Assembly: GCA_021820105.1 (NCBI GenBank)
Contig: JAKAED010000012.1
Span: 1 to 47,208 of the forward strand
Direction: 5' to 3'
Origin: Actinomycetes bacterium
GTDB taxonomy: Bacteria; Actinomycetota; Thermoleophilia; Solirubrobacterales; Solirubrobacteraceae
DNA: 47,208 nt
How positions within the stretch are numbered: the stretch's first letter is position 1; the number at the start of each line of letters is the position of its first letter. This document shows, piece by piece, positions 7,700 through 15,756 of this stretch. Position numbers and translations under genes: made by a program. A model generated the notes under the pieces. It had not been told where the DNA came from. It searched no databases and saw only the letters and a list, made by a program, of their open reading frames with translations.

Positions 7700-8871
7700 G
7701 AGACGGCTGTGCCCGCCGGCAGCTCGCCTCGGCCCGCCGGGATACGAGCCAATCCGGATGCCAACGCCGTCAGCGCCAGCTGATGCGACTGCCTGCCGCC
7801 CAATGGTTCGATCCGCCCGTCACGAAGATCTCTTACCCGGATCATCTCGTCACGGTCATGGCTGCGCCTGACCGGCGCCGAAAGAGCGGCGAGGCGGTAG
7901 GCCGGCCGCGGATCGGAGGCGCCCTGCAGGGCGGCGAGCGCGGGCCGTACAAAGAGCTCGAAGCAGACCAGCACCGAGACAGGGTTGCCTGGAATTCCAA
8001 AGACAAGCGTCCGTTCACGCACCCCGAAGCTGAGTGGCTTGCCGGGCTTGAGCGCGATCCGCCAGAACAGCTCCCGCACACCCAGGTCACGCTCGATCTC
8101 TCGCACCAGGTCGTGCACTCCGACGGAGACGCCACCGGTGCTCACCAGGACGTCAGAATCGAGCGCCTGCGTGAGCGCATCGCGGTGCGCTGCGGCCGTG
8201 TCAGCGGCGGTTGGAACCGTGACCACCTCGGCACCGGCAGCGGTCAGCGCAGCTTGCAGCAGCGGGCCATTGGAGTTGTAGATCTGGCCTGGGCCGAGCG
8301 TCTCACCGACCGCGCGCACCTCACTTCCGGTGGTCACAACTGCCACGCGTGGCCGCCGGATGCAGCGCAGAGAAGCGGCGCCGAGCGAGGCTGCGGCGCC
8401 GATCTGAGCGGCCGTCAGGCGCAGACCCGCCGGCAACACCTCAGCACCGCTGCGGACGTCACTGCCCGCGGCCCGCACGGCCGCGCCGGGAGCCACCTGG
8501 TGACGAACCTCCAGCAGGCGTCCAGGCTCGCGCACCCAGGCGTCCTCTATGGGAACCACCGCGTCTGCGCCCTCTGGGATCACAGCGCCCGTTGAGATCG
8601 CGATCGCCTCACCGTGCCCGATGCGACCGGCGTACGGGGCTCCCGCGGCGGACTCGCCAATGACTGCAAAGTCACCCGGAGTGTCCTCGGCGCGCAGCGC
8701 GAAGCCATCCATCGCAGAGCCCGCAAACGCGGGGAGATCGCGTGTGGCGCGCAGCGCCTCCGCCAGGTAACGGCCTGGCGCAGCCGTGAGCGGGAGATCC
8801 TCGGCCTCCAGGATGCGCGCCTGCTCGAGCACGAGCTCAAGCGCCGTGTCTATGGCCAGCAGCTCACTCAT
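7672..8871 (-). CDS. moeA: Molybdopterin molybdenumtransferase MoeA
   Basis: The 399-residue product inserts molybdate into adenylylated molybdopterin, the last step of molybdenum-cofactor synthesis. Seen: the N-terminal LPLTAAPGRYLAEALRA region, AFAGSAMDGFALR (conserved substrate-site motif), ISTGAVIPEGADAVVPIE, the MPT-binding domain with VAVVTTGSEV, STGGVSVGVHDLV, and KPGKPLSFG...FGIPGNPVS, then the C-terminal beta domain. The ATG at 8871 fits the family N-terminus; a longer open frame runs back inside the ATPase gene and is spurious. It overlaps the preceding ATPase gene by eight bases and is translationally coupled to it. No other cofactor genes are in the window. Confidence 0.95.
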   Translation of the reverse strand: MSELLAIDTALELVLEQARILEAEDLPLTAAPGRYLAEALRATRDLPAFAGSAMDGFALRAEDTPGDFAVIGESAAGAPYAGRIGHGEAIAISTGAVIPEGADAVVPIEDAWVREPGRLLEVRHQVAPGAAVRAAGSDVRSGAEVLPAGLRLTAAQIGAAASLGAASLRCIRRPRVAVVTTGSEVRAVGETLGPGQIYNSNGPLLQAALTAAGAEVVTVPTAADTAAAHRDALTQALDSDVLVSTGGVSVGVHDLVREIERDLGVRELFWRIALKPGKPLSFGVRERTLVFGIPGNPVSVLVCFELFVRPALAALQGASDPRPAYRLAALSAPVRRSHDRDEMIRVRDLRDGRIEPLGGRQSHQLALTALASGLARIPAGRGELPAGTAVSYLSLTGES

Positions 8872-9937
8872 CGAACAACACCCGGTATATCGCCAGTAGG
8901 CCCGCAATGTCGTGGATGTCATCTGGCAGGTCCGGGACCTGCAGGATCGGCTCGTCCAAGAACGCGCTCTGCAGGCGCCTGATGTTGGCGGCGTCGCGCT
9001 CGGCGAGCACGGCGTGATCGCTTGTGCACTCGGCCAGGCGTGCGCGCAGGTCCTTGGGGAGGTCAAGCGGGACCTCCCCAAGGGAGACCGGCGGGTTGAC
9101 GCGGTTGACGATCGCGCCGCTGAACGGCATCCGGTCGCGGCGCAGGCTCTCACGGAACCAGACCGCCTCCTCGACCGGCCGATCCTGTGCCGAGGTCACC
9201 AGTACAAAGGCGGTCTCGGGTGCGTGCAGCAGCTGCTCGACCCGCGCGGCGCGCGCGTTGAACTGCTCGGTCATGCCGCCGAGCAGGGTGAAGAACGTGG
9301 TCACATCCGACACCAGATCAACACCCGTCACCAGCTTGAGCGCGGCCAGCACCGGCCCAGCGCCAAGCCCGAGCAACCGCATGCCGACGCCGGTCGGGCG
9401 CAGCAGAGCCTGCAGCGCGCCACCACCGAGGAAGGCGGTCAATCGGCCGGGCGCGTTGAGGAACTCAGCGGCACTGTGGGCTGGGGGAGTGTCCAGCACC
9501 AGCAGGTCAAAGTCGGCCTCGGCAAGCTCGTAGAGCTTCTCGATCGCCGTGAACTCCTGCGAGCCTGAGACGGCGGAGGAGAGCTCCCTGTAGACGCGGT
9601 TGCGCTTGATCTCCTCGGCTCGCTCGGGGCTTGGGGCGAGGCGCTCGATCAGCTCGTCAAACGTGCGCTTCGGGTCCAGCATCATCGCCCACAGCTCGCC
9701 GCGCAGCTCAACGCCCGGCAGACGGTCGGGCGAGACCAGCCGCGGGTCGTTCTCAAGCTGCTCAAGCCCGAGCGCGTTGGCCAGTCGCCGGGCGGGATCG
9801 ATCGTCACCACCGCAACCTTCTGACCCTGAGCCGCCATGCCGAGCGCGATCGCGGCGGCGGTCGTGGTCTTGCCGACGCCGCCCGCGCCCACGCAGATGC
9901 AGGTCCGTTTGCCGGCGAGCAGCTCGGCGGCGCTCAT
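8864..9937 (-). CDS. ArsA/GET3-family ATPase (second of a pair)
   Basis: This 357-residue ATPase of the SIMIBI class has the P-loop GAGGVGKTT near residues 17-25, the switch TIDPARRLANALG, FDLLVLDTPPAHSAAEFL with the Walker B Asp, and NRVNPP near the C-terminus. The arsenite-binding Cys triad of ArsA is not evident. The paired arrangement resembles mycobacterial Rv3679-Rv3680, two ArsA/GET3-like ATPases that work together; a link to that function is inference. It overlaps the partner ATPase by four bases (ATGA) and moeA by eight, forming one transcript of three genes. Confidence 0.9.
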   Translation of the reverse strand: MSAAELLAGKRTCICVGAGGVGKTTTAAAIALGMAAQGQKVAVVTIDPARRLANALGLEQLENDPRLVSPDRLPGVELRGELWAMMLDPKRTFDELIERLAPSPERAEEIKRNRVYRELSSAVSGSQEFTAIEKLYELAEADFDLLVLDTPPAHSAAEFLNAPGRLTAFLGGGALQALLRPTGVGMRLLGLGAGPVLAALKLVTGVDLVSDVTTFFTLLGGMTEQFNARAARVEQLLHAPETAFVLVTSAQDRPVEEAVWFRESLRRDRMPFSGAIVNRVNPPVSLGEVPLDLPKDLRARLAECTSDHAVLAERDAANIRRLQSAFLDEPILQVPDLPDDIHDIAGLLAIYRVLFDE

Positions 9938-10878
9938 GGAGTCTGCTCCTTGGAGGCTGAGGCCGGGTCCCCGCCCGTTCGTTCAAGCTCGCGAGCCAGG
10001 CGCTCAAGCTCGGGGAGCCTCAGGCTGCGCTCGAACAGGAACGGGAGCACCATCAGGCGGTCTCCGAAGCTCTCCCGCAGACGTCGCTCCTGCTCGCGCT
10101 GGGTTTCGGCGCGCCGGTGCTCGGCCAGCGCGAGCTGCAGGGGAGTCGCCGCTTCGGGTGCAGTGTCCGCGGCCGCGGACGCCGCGCTGTCCATGTGCGC
10201 GGCCTCAGCCGCCGTGAAGCGATCGGGGTAGCGGGCGTTGAGGATCACAGCCTGCAGTTCAAGCGGCTCGGGTCCGGCGCTCAGCCTCTCGCTGAGCTCC
10301 AGCGTCTCATTGACCGGCATCTCCTCTGGCGTTGAGACCGCCACCACGGCGGTGAAGGCAGGATCGGCGATCGTGTCGGCAATGGTGCGGGCCTGATGCG
10401 CGATCGGGCCAACGCGGGCGATCTCCGCAAACGTCCGCGGCGTGCGCAGGATCGCGGCTCCATGTCCGGATGCCGGGGCGTCCACCACGACCAGGTCAAA
10501 TGCGTCAGCGTCAGGTGTGCGCCGCTCGAACTGAGCCAACTCCCAGAGCTTGCCGATGCAGAGGAGCTCACGCATGCCCGGCGTTGCCATCGCAAAGGTG
10601 TGAAAGAGACGACTCTGACGCAGCACGTGAGCCGCAGGGCCGGGCACCTTCACGGTCAGGTACTCCTCCATGGCGCTCTGCGGGTCCACGGAGAGCCGGA
10701 ACAGGCCCGGTGCGAGCTCCGTCTCGTGCGGATCACCGTCACCCTCCAGATCCACGACGATCGTCCGCAGTCCGGCGCGGGCCCCCGCCAGACCCAGTGC
10801 GAGTGCAACCGTCGACTTACCGACGCCGCCCTTACCGGTGGCGAAGATCAGGCGGCGGCTCAGCAACGGAAGCGACAC
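9934..10878 (-). CDS. ArsA/GET3-family ATPase (first of a pair)
   Basis: The 314-residue product opens with LIFATGKGGVGKST (P-loop near residues 15-23). It carries a shortened switch region (VVDLEGDGDPHE), FDLVVVDAPASGHGA as Walker B, and a charged, Ala-rich helical tail. It is shorter and more divergent than the downstream partner, as in the Rv3679/Rv3680 pair of mycobacteria, where unequal subunits are thought to form a heteromer. No Cys metal site is seen. It is the first gene of the minus-strand operon ATPase-ATPase-moeA and is divergent from parA across 121 bases. Confidence 0.88.
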   Translation of the reverse strand: MSLPLLSRRLIFATGKGGVGKSTVALALGLAGARAGLRTIVVDLEGDGDPHETELAPGLFRLSVDPQSAMEEYLTVKVPGPAAHVLRQSRLFHTFAMATPGMRELLCIGKLWELAQFERRTPDADAFDLVVVDAPASGHGAAILRTPRTFAEIARVGPIAHQARTIADTIADPAFTAVVAVSTPEEMPVNETLELSERLSAGPEPLELQAVILNARYPDRFTAAEAAHMDSAASAAADTAPEAATPLQLALAEHRRAETQREQERRLRESFGDRLMVLPFLFERSLRLPELERLARELERTGGDPASASKEQTP

Positions 10879-10999
10879 GGCAGATGAGGAACATACCCGA
10901 GCGCCGCGATCCGCCGAGAGTTGAAGGATTCAGCGCGAGCGTTGCGAATACAGCCGCGATGCGTCTCACAGACTCAAGCCCTTTCCCGGAGGACCGCTC

Positions 11000-11767
11000 G
11001 TGACGGCCAACCTCGAGGTGATTGCGTTCGCCAACCAGAAGGGCGGCGTCGCCAAGACCACCACAACGCTGAATCTCGCCGCGGCATTTGCAGAGGAGGG
11101 CTATCGCGTCCTCTGCTGTGACATGGATCCCCAGGGGAACCTCACAATGTCGCAGGGGATCGATCCAGACAACCTGAAGGCATCGATGTATGACGTGCTG
11201 GTGCACAAGATGTCGATCAGGCAGGTGATCCATAAGCGCGAGGTGGACGTCGCCTGCGCCTCAATCGACCTTGCCGGCGCGGAGATCGCGATGTCGACCA
11301 TGATCGGTCGCGAGCGTGCGCTCGAGCGCGCTCTGAACGAGGTCGCCGATGATTACGACTACTGCTTCATTGACACTCCGCCGAGTCTTGGACTGCTGAC
11401 GATCAACGCGCTCACGGCGGCGAACAGGGTGATCGTCCCCGTCCAGTGCGAGTATTTGTCCATGCGGGGTCTGATCCAGCTGCAGAATACGCTCGCGATG
11501 ATCCGCGAGAACCTGAATCCTGACGTGGACATTCAGGGGATCCTGCCGACGATGGTCGACACCCGCACGCTGCATGCGAAGGAGGCGATCGAGTTGCTGG
11601 AGGAGAACTTTGGCGACCGGGTGTTCGCCTCCAGGATCCGCAAGACGGTTCGCTTTGCTGAGGCACCTGTGAAGGGAATGTCGGTGCTCAAGTACGATCC
11701 TGACGGAATCGCAGCGCACTCCTACCGTCAGCTTGCGAAGGAGGTCCTCTCCAATGCCCACAGCTAA
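11000..11767 (+). CDS. parA: ParA-family partition ATPase
   Basis: The 255-residue product is a ParA/MinD-type ATPase with the deviant Walker [10 protein letters not shown] (near residues 15-23), DMDPQGNL as Walker A'/switch, and [19 protein letters not shown] as Walker B. These proteins bind nucleoid DNA as ATP dimers and position cargo. GTG start at 11000 with GGAGG seven bases upstream. No parB follows. Instead the gene overlaps an ftsZ by 14 bases, so ParA and FtsZ are made from one message. That pairing suggests a role in positioning division rather than plasmid-type partition (inference). Confidence 0.93.
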   Translation: MTANLEVIAFANQKGGVAKTTTTLNLAAAFAEEGYRVLCCDMDPQGNLTMSQGIDPDNLKASMYDVLVHKMSIRQVIHKREVDVACASIDLAGAEIAMSTMIGRERALERALNEVADDYDYCFIDTPPSLGLLTINALTAANRVIVPVQCEYLSMRGLIQLQNTLAMIRENLNPDVDIQGILPTMVDTRTLHAKEAIELLEENFGDRVFASRIRKTVRFAEAPVKGMSVLKYDPDGIAAHSYRQLAKEVLSNAHS

Positions 11768-13238
11768 GCGCGCGAGCATGCGCGAGGGACCACTCTCCCA
11801 GCTCTTCCGCAAGACCGCACAGGACACCGAGACTCCGGTCCAAGAGCCCGAGGCTGCGGCTCCCGCTCCCGCTGTCGCGGAGCCGGCTGAACAGCGAGCG
11901 CTGCCGCATCCATCACTGCGTCCATCCGTCCCTGCGGATGCCGAGGTTGCCGAGACCGGTGGGGTCGGAACCGGAGAGCCCCGGCTTCCGGGTGTTCCCT
12001 CCCCGCAACAGCGCCTTGAGTCCGCGTTCGCCGCCGATATCCCTGCGAGCCTGATGGATCCAGCTCCGGCGAGACCGGCTACGCCGGCTGCGCCTGCGCC
12101 CGCGCATGACGTCTACGCGCGCACCGAGGGCTTCTACGACCAGCCGGTCTCCTCGATCAGGCCGGTGGGCCGACCGGTGATCCGCGTCGTCGGCGTCGGC
12201 GGAGCCGGCGTGAACGCGGTCAACCGTATGATCGAGGCTGGGATCGAGGGCGTCGAGTTCGTCGCCATCAACACGGATCTGCAGTCGCTGCAGATCTCGG
12301 CGGCCGACACCACGGTGCATATCGGAGACGCGATCACGCGGGGCCTCGGCTCCGGTGCCAATCCCGAACTGGGCCGCCAGGCCGCGCGCGAGGAGTACGA
12401 CCAGATCAAGGCCGTGCTCCGCGGGGCGGACATGGTCTTCATCGCCGCCGGGGCAGGTGGCGGTACGGGTACGGGCGCCGCGCCGGTGGTCGCCCAGATC
12501 TCACGCGAACTGGGTGCGCTCACGGTTGGCATCGTCACCCGACCCTTCCAGTTTGAGGGTACGCGGCGACGTGATCAGGCGGAGGCCGGGATCGAGGCGT
12601 TGGCCGAGGTTGTCGACACGCTGATCGTCGTTCCGAACAACAGGTTGCTGACGGTGCTTGATCGCAATACGACGATGGTTGACGCCTTCCGGGTTGCAGA
12701 TGACGTGCTGCGCCAGGGTGTGCAGGGAATCTCGGACCTGGTGACGCTACCCGGCCTGATCAACCTCGACTTTGCGGATGTGCGCACGATCATGTCCGAT
12801 GCCGGCAGCGCCCTGCTCGGGATCGGGATGGGCACCGGTGAGCGGCGTGCGGTGGATGCCGCCGAGGCGGCCGTGGCCTCGCCACTGCTCGAGACGAGCA
12901 TGGAGGGAGCACGGTCGATCCTGCTCTCGATCACCGGCGGTTCCGACATCTCCCTGTGGGAGGTGAATGAGGCGGCCCGCGCGGTCGCCGAAGCGGCGCA
13001 CCCGGAGGCGAACATCATCTTCGGCGCGATGGTCGACGAGAAGATTGAGGGCGATCAGGTGTGGATCACCGTGGTTGCGACCGGTTACGACGATCGGCGG
13101 CAGAGCGGGCGGTTGGTCGAGCCCAGAGGCGAGCCGCGGGTGAGCCGCAGCCGCGAGCGGGAGGACTCGGCTGCGCCGCTGCGCGCACCGCGTATCGCGG
13201 ACGTGCTCGAGGTACCGGAGTTCATCCCCCGCGGTTGA
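11754..13238 (+). CDS. ftsZ: Cell division GTPase FtsZ with long N-terminal extension
   Basis: The 494-residue tubulin-like GTPase forms the division ring. The core spans about residues 141-450: [15 protein letters not shown], the tubulin signature GAGGGTGTG at 233-241, PFQFEG, and the T7 catalytic loop NLDFADV at 337-343. It ends with [12 protein letters not shown], the conserved C-terminal peptide that binds partners such as SepF. The first 140 residues are unusual: a basic peptide ([16 protein letters not shown], 5-20) and then a disordered Pro/Ala/Glu-rich linker. Typical FtsZ extensions are about 10-30 residues. Start ATG 11754 has AAGGAGG nine bases upstream, inside the end of parA. There are no dcw-cluster neighbours. 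Confidence 0.95.
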   Translation: MPTAKRASMREGPLSQLFRKTAQDTETPVQEPEAAAPAPAVAEPAEQRALPHPSLRPSVPADAEVAETGGVGTGEPRLPGVPSPQQRLESAFAADIPASLMDPAPARPATPAAPAPAHDVYARTEGFYDQPVSSIRPVGRPVIRVVGVGGAGVNAVNRMIEAGIEGVEFVAINTDLQSLQISAADTTVHIGDAITRGLGSGANPELGRQAAREEYDQIKAVLRGADMVFIAAGAGGGTGTGAAPVVAQISRELGALTVGIVTRPFQFEGTRRRDQAEAGIEALAEVVDTLIVVPNNRLLTVLDRNTTMVDAFRVADDVLRQGVQGISDLVTLPGLINLDFADVRTIMSDAGSALLGIGMGTGERRAVDAAEAAVASPLLETSMEGARSILLSITGGSDISLWEVNEAARAVAEAAHPEANIIFGAMVDEKIEGDQVWITVVATGYDDRRQSGRLVEPRGEPRVSRSREREDSAAPLRAPRIADVLEVPEFIPRG

Positions 13239-13242
13239 CGGA

Positions 13243-13268
13243 CGGTGGCGGTCAGCGGACCGCCACCG
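13243..13268. terminator. Bidirectional terminator between ftsZ and the LON-domain gene
   Basis: A perfect 10-bp GC-rich stem (13243-13252 with 13259-13268) and six-base loop fill the 36-base gap between two converging genes. Confidence 0.8.
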
Positions 13269-13274
13269 CGATGA

Positions 13275-13901
13275 TCAGCCGAATCGGACCTTGCCGTTGG
13301 ACTTGGCGCGTGCCTGCGCCAGGTCAACAAAGTCGAGTCGCTTGAGCGCGGCGCGGAACAGTCTCGTCACGAGTTGCAGGCGCGCGTTCTCTGAGCGGAG
13401 CGCTAGAAGGCCCTGTTTGGCCTCCAGTCCAAAGTCGACGGTGGCGGCCATCGCGTAGGCGTCCAGGCTGGTGATCTCGGCGGATTCGGGTGTGTGATCG
13501 GTTGCCTTGCGCACCAGGTCCGCGTAGGCGGCCTGGGCAGCCTCGAGCAGATCGGTCCGAGGCTCCTCGGGGAGGTCTGAGAGAAACTCGACGATCCCGG
13601 CGGGGTAGGCAAGGTCGCGTTGTCGCTCCACGATTCGCACCGGCCTTGTGCCGCGGGCCAAGAGGTTGATCCGACCGTCGTCGAAGCGCTCCAGAACCCG
13701 ATCGATGCGGCAGGCGCAGCCGACGTCGTGCAGGCCGTCGTCGGCCAGCCAGACGATTCCGAACTCACCGTCACGGGCCATGCAGTCGGCGACCATCGTC
13801 TTGTACCGCTCCTCGAAGATGTGCAGTGGCACCACCTCGCTCGGCAGTGCTACGAGCTGCAGGGGAAACAGGGGAAAGCCGCTGGCCAAGCCGCCGGACA
13901 T
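13275..13901 (-). CDS. LON substrate-binding-domain protein
   Basis: The 208-residue stand-alone protein resembles the N-terminal domain of Lon protease: FPLFPLQLVALPSEVVPLHIFEERYKTMVADCM at the start and GRINLLARGTRPVRIVER in the middle, then a helical half. There is no AAA or protease domain. Such single-domain proteins are common in actinobacteria and cyanobacteria; their job is not established, although substrate or adaptor binding is assumed from Lon. ATG 13901 has AAGGGA nine bases upstream; a GTG at 13907 would overlap the preceding gene's stop. It follows a methyltransferase in the same operon. Confidence 0.88.
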   Translation of the reverse strand: MSGGLASGFPLFPLQLVALPSEVVPLHIFEERYKTMVADCMARDGEFGIVWLADDGLHDVGCACRIDRVLERFDDGRINLLARGTRPVRIVERQRDLAYPAGIVEFLSDLPEEPRTDLLEAAQAAYADLVRKATDHTPESAEITSLDAYAMAATVDFGLEAKQGLLALRSENARLQLVTRLFRAALKRLDFVDLAQARAKSNGKVRFG

Positions 13902-13903
13902 GG

Positions 13904-14830
13904 TCACGAGTCCCTTGCGCTACGGGCGCTGAGGAGGAGGTTGTAGAAGACGTCGGGGGGGAGGCGTGGCTCGAGCGCGCGGCTGTCCAACCGCTGCAGC
14001 AGCAGGTATCCGTGGAAGGCGTAGCGGCGCCACCAGGTAGGGATCGTCTCGGGCTGAGCTGTGGCCTCCAGACCGCGGTTGAACCAGCCAAACCAGTTGG
14101 CCAGCAGTTCCTCGCCGCGAACGGTGACGTCATTGAAGCCGGCGGAGGCCGCGAGTCGTTCCAGATCAGCCGGCCTGAATGCGTGGATGTCGACCTCGCC
14201 CTCAAGTGCCAGGTCGCCCTCGTGGCCAGCCTCGTGCTGGTGGGGCGCGGCGGCCCGGAGCCGCAGCGCCCTGCGCCACAGCGGGGCCGCCAGCAGCGCG
14301 GCGCGTTTGGGAGCCCGGGCGATGCGGTCGCCCAGGAGTGACGGTTCCCCGGCAAACAGGATCCGACCTCCGGGGCGCAGCACGCGCTGGAACTCGCCAA
14401 AGGCGCGCTCCAGGTCGGGCAGGTGGTGGAGCACGGCGTGGCCGATGACGAGGTCGAAGCTTGCGTCAGGAAAGGGGAGCGACTCAGCGTCAGCCTGGAC
14501 GGTCGTGACCGGCTCGAGCTCGAGCCGCCGGGCGTTCCCGGCGAGAACCTCGAGCATGCCGCCGGAGACATCGGTGCAGGTGAGCTCCTCGATCAGCCCG
14601 GAGCGCATCAGGTTCAGGCTGAAGTAGCCGGTCCCGGCGCCGATCTCCAGAGCATGCTGGAAGGGGCCGGTCTGCCCCGGGGTCAGAAGTTTGCGGACCT
14701 TGCCCAGCACCTGACCCTGACCGACCTCGCCAAAGTCGATGCCCCACTTCTCGTCGTAGGTGGCGGCGGCAACATCGTGGTAGCGCGTGTTCACGTCGCG
14801 GATGTGCTGGTGAGCCTGAAGTGCCTGCAT
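13904..14830 (-). CDS. Class I SAM-dependent methyltransferase
   Basis: The 308-residue enzyme has a Rossmann methyltransferase core with motif I ALEIGAGTGYFSLNL, an acidic strand end CTDVSGGML, ADAESLPFPDASFDLVIGHAVLHHLPD and LRPGGRILFAGEPS. These are the marks of Methyltransf_11 enzymes. The substrate is unknown. The C-terminal third is family-specific (about 120 residues). ATG 14830 lies ten bases from a TAACGT box on this strand; the open frame continues further upstream but that part overlaps the divergent gene. It is cotranscribed with the LON-domain gene, whose start overlaps or abuts its stop. Confidence 0.88.
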   Translation of the reverse strand: MQALQAHQHIRDVNTRYHDVAAATYDEKWGIDFGEVGQGQVLGKVRKLLTPGQTGPFQHALEIGAGTGYFSLNLMRSGLIEELTCTDVSGGMLEVLAGNARRLELEPVTTVQADAESLPFPDASFDLVIGHAVLHHLPDLERAFGEFQRVLRPGGRILFAGEPSLLGDRIARAPKRAALLAAPLWRRALRLRAAAPHQHEAGHEGDLALEGEVDIHAFRPADLERLAASAGFNDVTVRGEELLANWFGWFNRGLEATAQPETIPTWWRRYAFHGYLLLQRLDSRALEPRLPPDVFYNLLLSARSARDS

Positions 14831-14840
14831 CGCGCGGATG

Positions 14841-14850
14841 ACGTTACCGT
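14841..14850. promoter_or_regulatory. Overlapping divergent -10 boxes
   Basis: The ten bases ACGTTACCGT hold TAACGT reading left (14846-14841) and TACCGT reading right (14845-14850). Each ends exactly ten bases from the start codon of its gene (14830 and 14861). Both transcripts would have almost no leader and would compete for polymerase. The -35 sites are not clear. Confidence 0.5.
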
Positions 14851-14860
14851 GTCGCTGGTG

Positions 14861-15631
14861 ATGGCGACCCTCTACGTGCAGCAGAACCAGCCTCCCGGGG
14901 TCCCGCCGCTCACGCTCACCGGCGAACGCACATTGCCTGATGTGCCGGCTGAGAACTACTGGTACCGCCGGCACCTTGCCGTCTATGAGTGGATCGCGGA
15001 GCGGGTCACCGGGATGCGTGTGATCGATATGGCCAGCGGTGAGGGCTACGGTGCGGCGACGCTCGCCCGCAGCGCGGCCGAGGTGATCGGCGTCGAGGCC
15101 AACCCGGAGGCCTTTGAGCATGCGCGGCTGCGGTATTCGGGCTCAGCGGTTGGCTTCGCTCGTGCGATGGTCGAACACTACGGTGAACCCGCATCGTGCG
15201 ACGCGGTCACCTTTCTGCAGACCATCGAACACGTCGCAAACCCAGAGGATGTGTTGCGGCACTTCCGAAGCCTGCTCCGCCCAGGAGGCGTCGTGTACGT
15301 GTCGACTCCGAACCTGCTGACGCTGGCGCCCGCCGGAGCGGAGAAGTCCGACAACCCGTGGCACCTCAAGGAGTATCGGGCGCATGAGTTCCGCTCACTG
15401 TGCGAGTCCGCGTTCGACCGCGTTGAGCTTTATGGGGTGTTCCATGCCGGCAGGCTGCGCTGGCATGCGGCGGCGCTGGCGCTCGGCTGGGATCGACTGC
15501 ACCGTGCCCTGGGCGTGACCGGGTTCTTCTATGACCGCTTCACGCCGAGCATCACGACCGCGGACTTTGTGCTGGCAGAGCGGCGGCCGCTGCATGAGGC
15601 GCTGGACTTCCTGGCCGTCTGCCGCCCTTAG
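14861..15631 (+). CDS. Class I SAM-dependent methyltransferase
   Basis: The 256-residue enzyme has motif I VIDMASGEGYGAATLA, VIGVEANPEAFEHA, CDAVTFLQTIEHVANPEDVLRHF and LRPGGVVYVSTPN. It resembles methyltransferases found among polysaccharide and glycolipid genes, which often begin, as here, with LTLTGERTLP...ENYWYRRHLAVYEW. The substrate is not known. Start ATG 14861 is set by the family N-terminus and by the divergent start 30 bases away; a GTG sits one codon upstream. It shares its promoter region with the divergent methyltransferase. Confidence 0.88.
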   Translation: MATLYVQQNQPPGVPPLTLTGERTLPDVPAENYWYRRHLAVYEWIAERVTGMRVIDMASGEGYGAATLARSAAEVIGVEANPEAFEHARLRYSGSAVGFARAMVEHYGEPASCDAVTFLQTIEHVANPEDVLRHFRSLLRPGGVVYVSTPNLLTLAPAGAEKSDNPWHLKEYRAHEFRSLCESAFDRVELYGVFHAGRLRWHAAALALGWDRLHRALGVTGFFYDRFTPSITTADFVLAERRPLHEALDFLAVCRP

Positions 15632-15756
15632 CGGGCACTGCGCCGCGTAGCGACGCGGACAAATTTTCGGGCAAACATGGCGAGAAATGCCTTGGACGGA
15701 CGTCTTACGTGCAAGGAGCCAGCTAATGCACGGCTCGCAAACGTCCGATTCGAGGT

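Noticed and set aside
7803-7816. tRNA T-loop-like GGTTCGATCCGCC
   Set aside because: It is inside the moeA coding sequence, and no cloverleaf, acceptor stem or CCA context surrounds it.
8872-9153. N-terminal extension of MoeA of 94 residues
   Set aside because: It lies wholly within the upstream ATPase gene and has out-of-frame composition; the ATG at 8871 gives the family N-terminus.
14423-14860. N-terminal extension of the plus-strand methyltransferase
   Set aside because: It is the antisense of the divergent methyltransferase; normal homology begins at the ATG at 14861.
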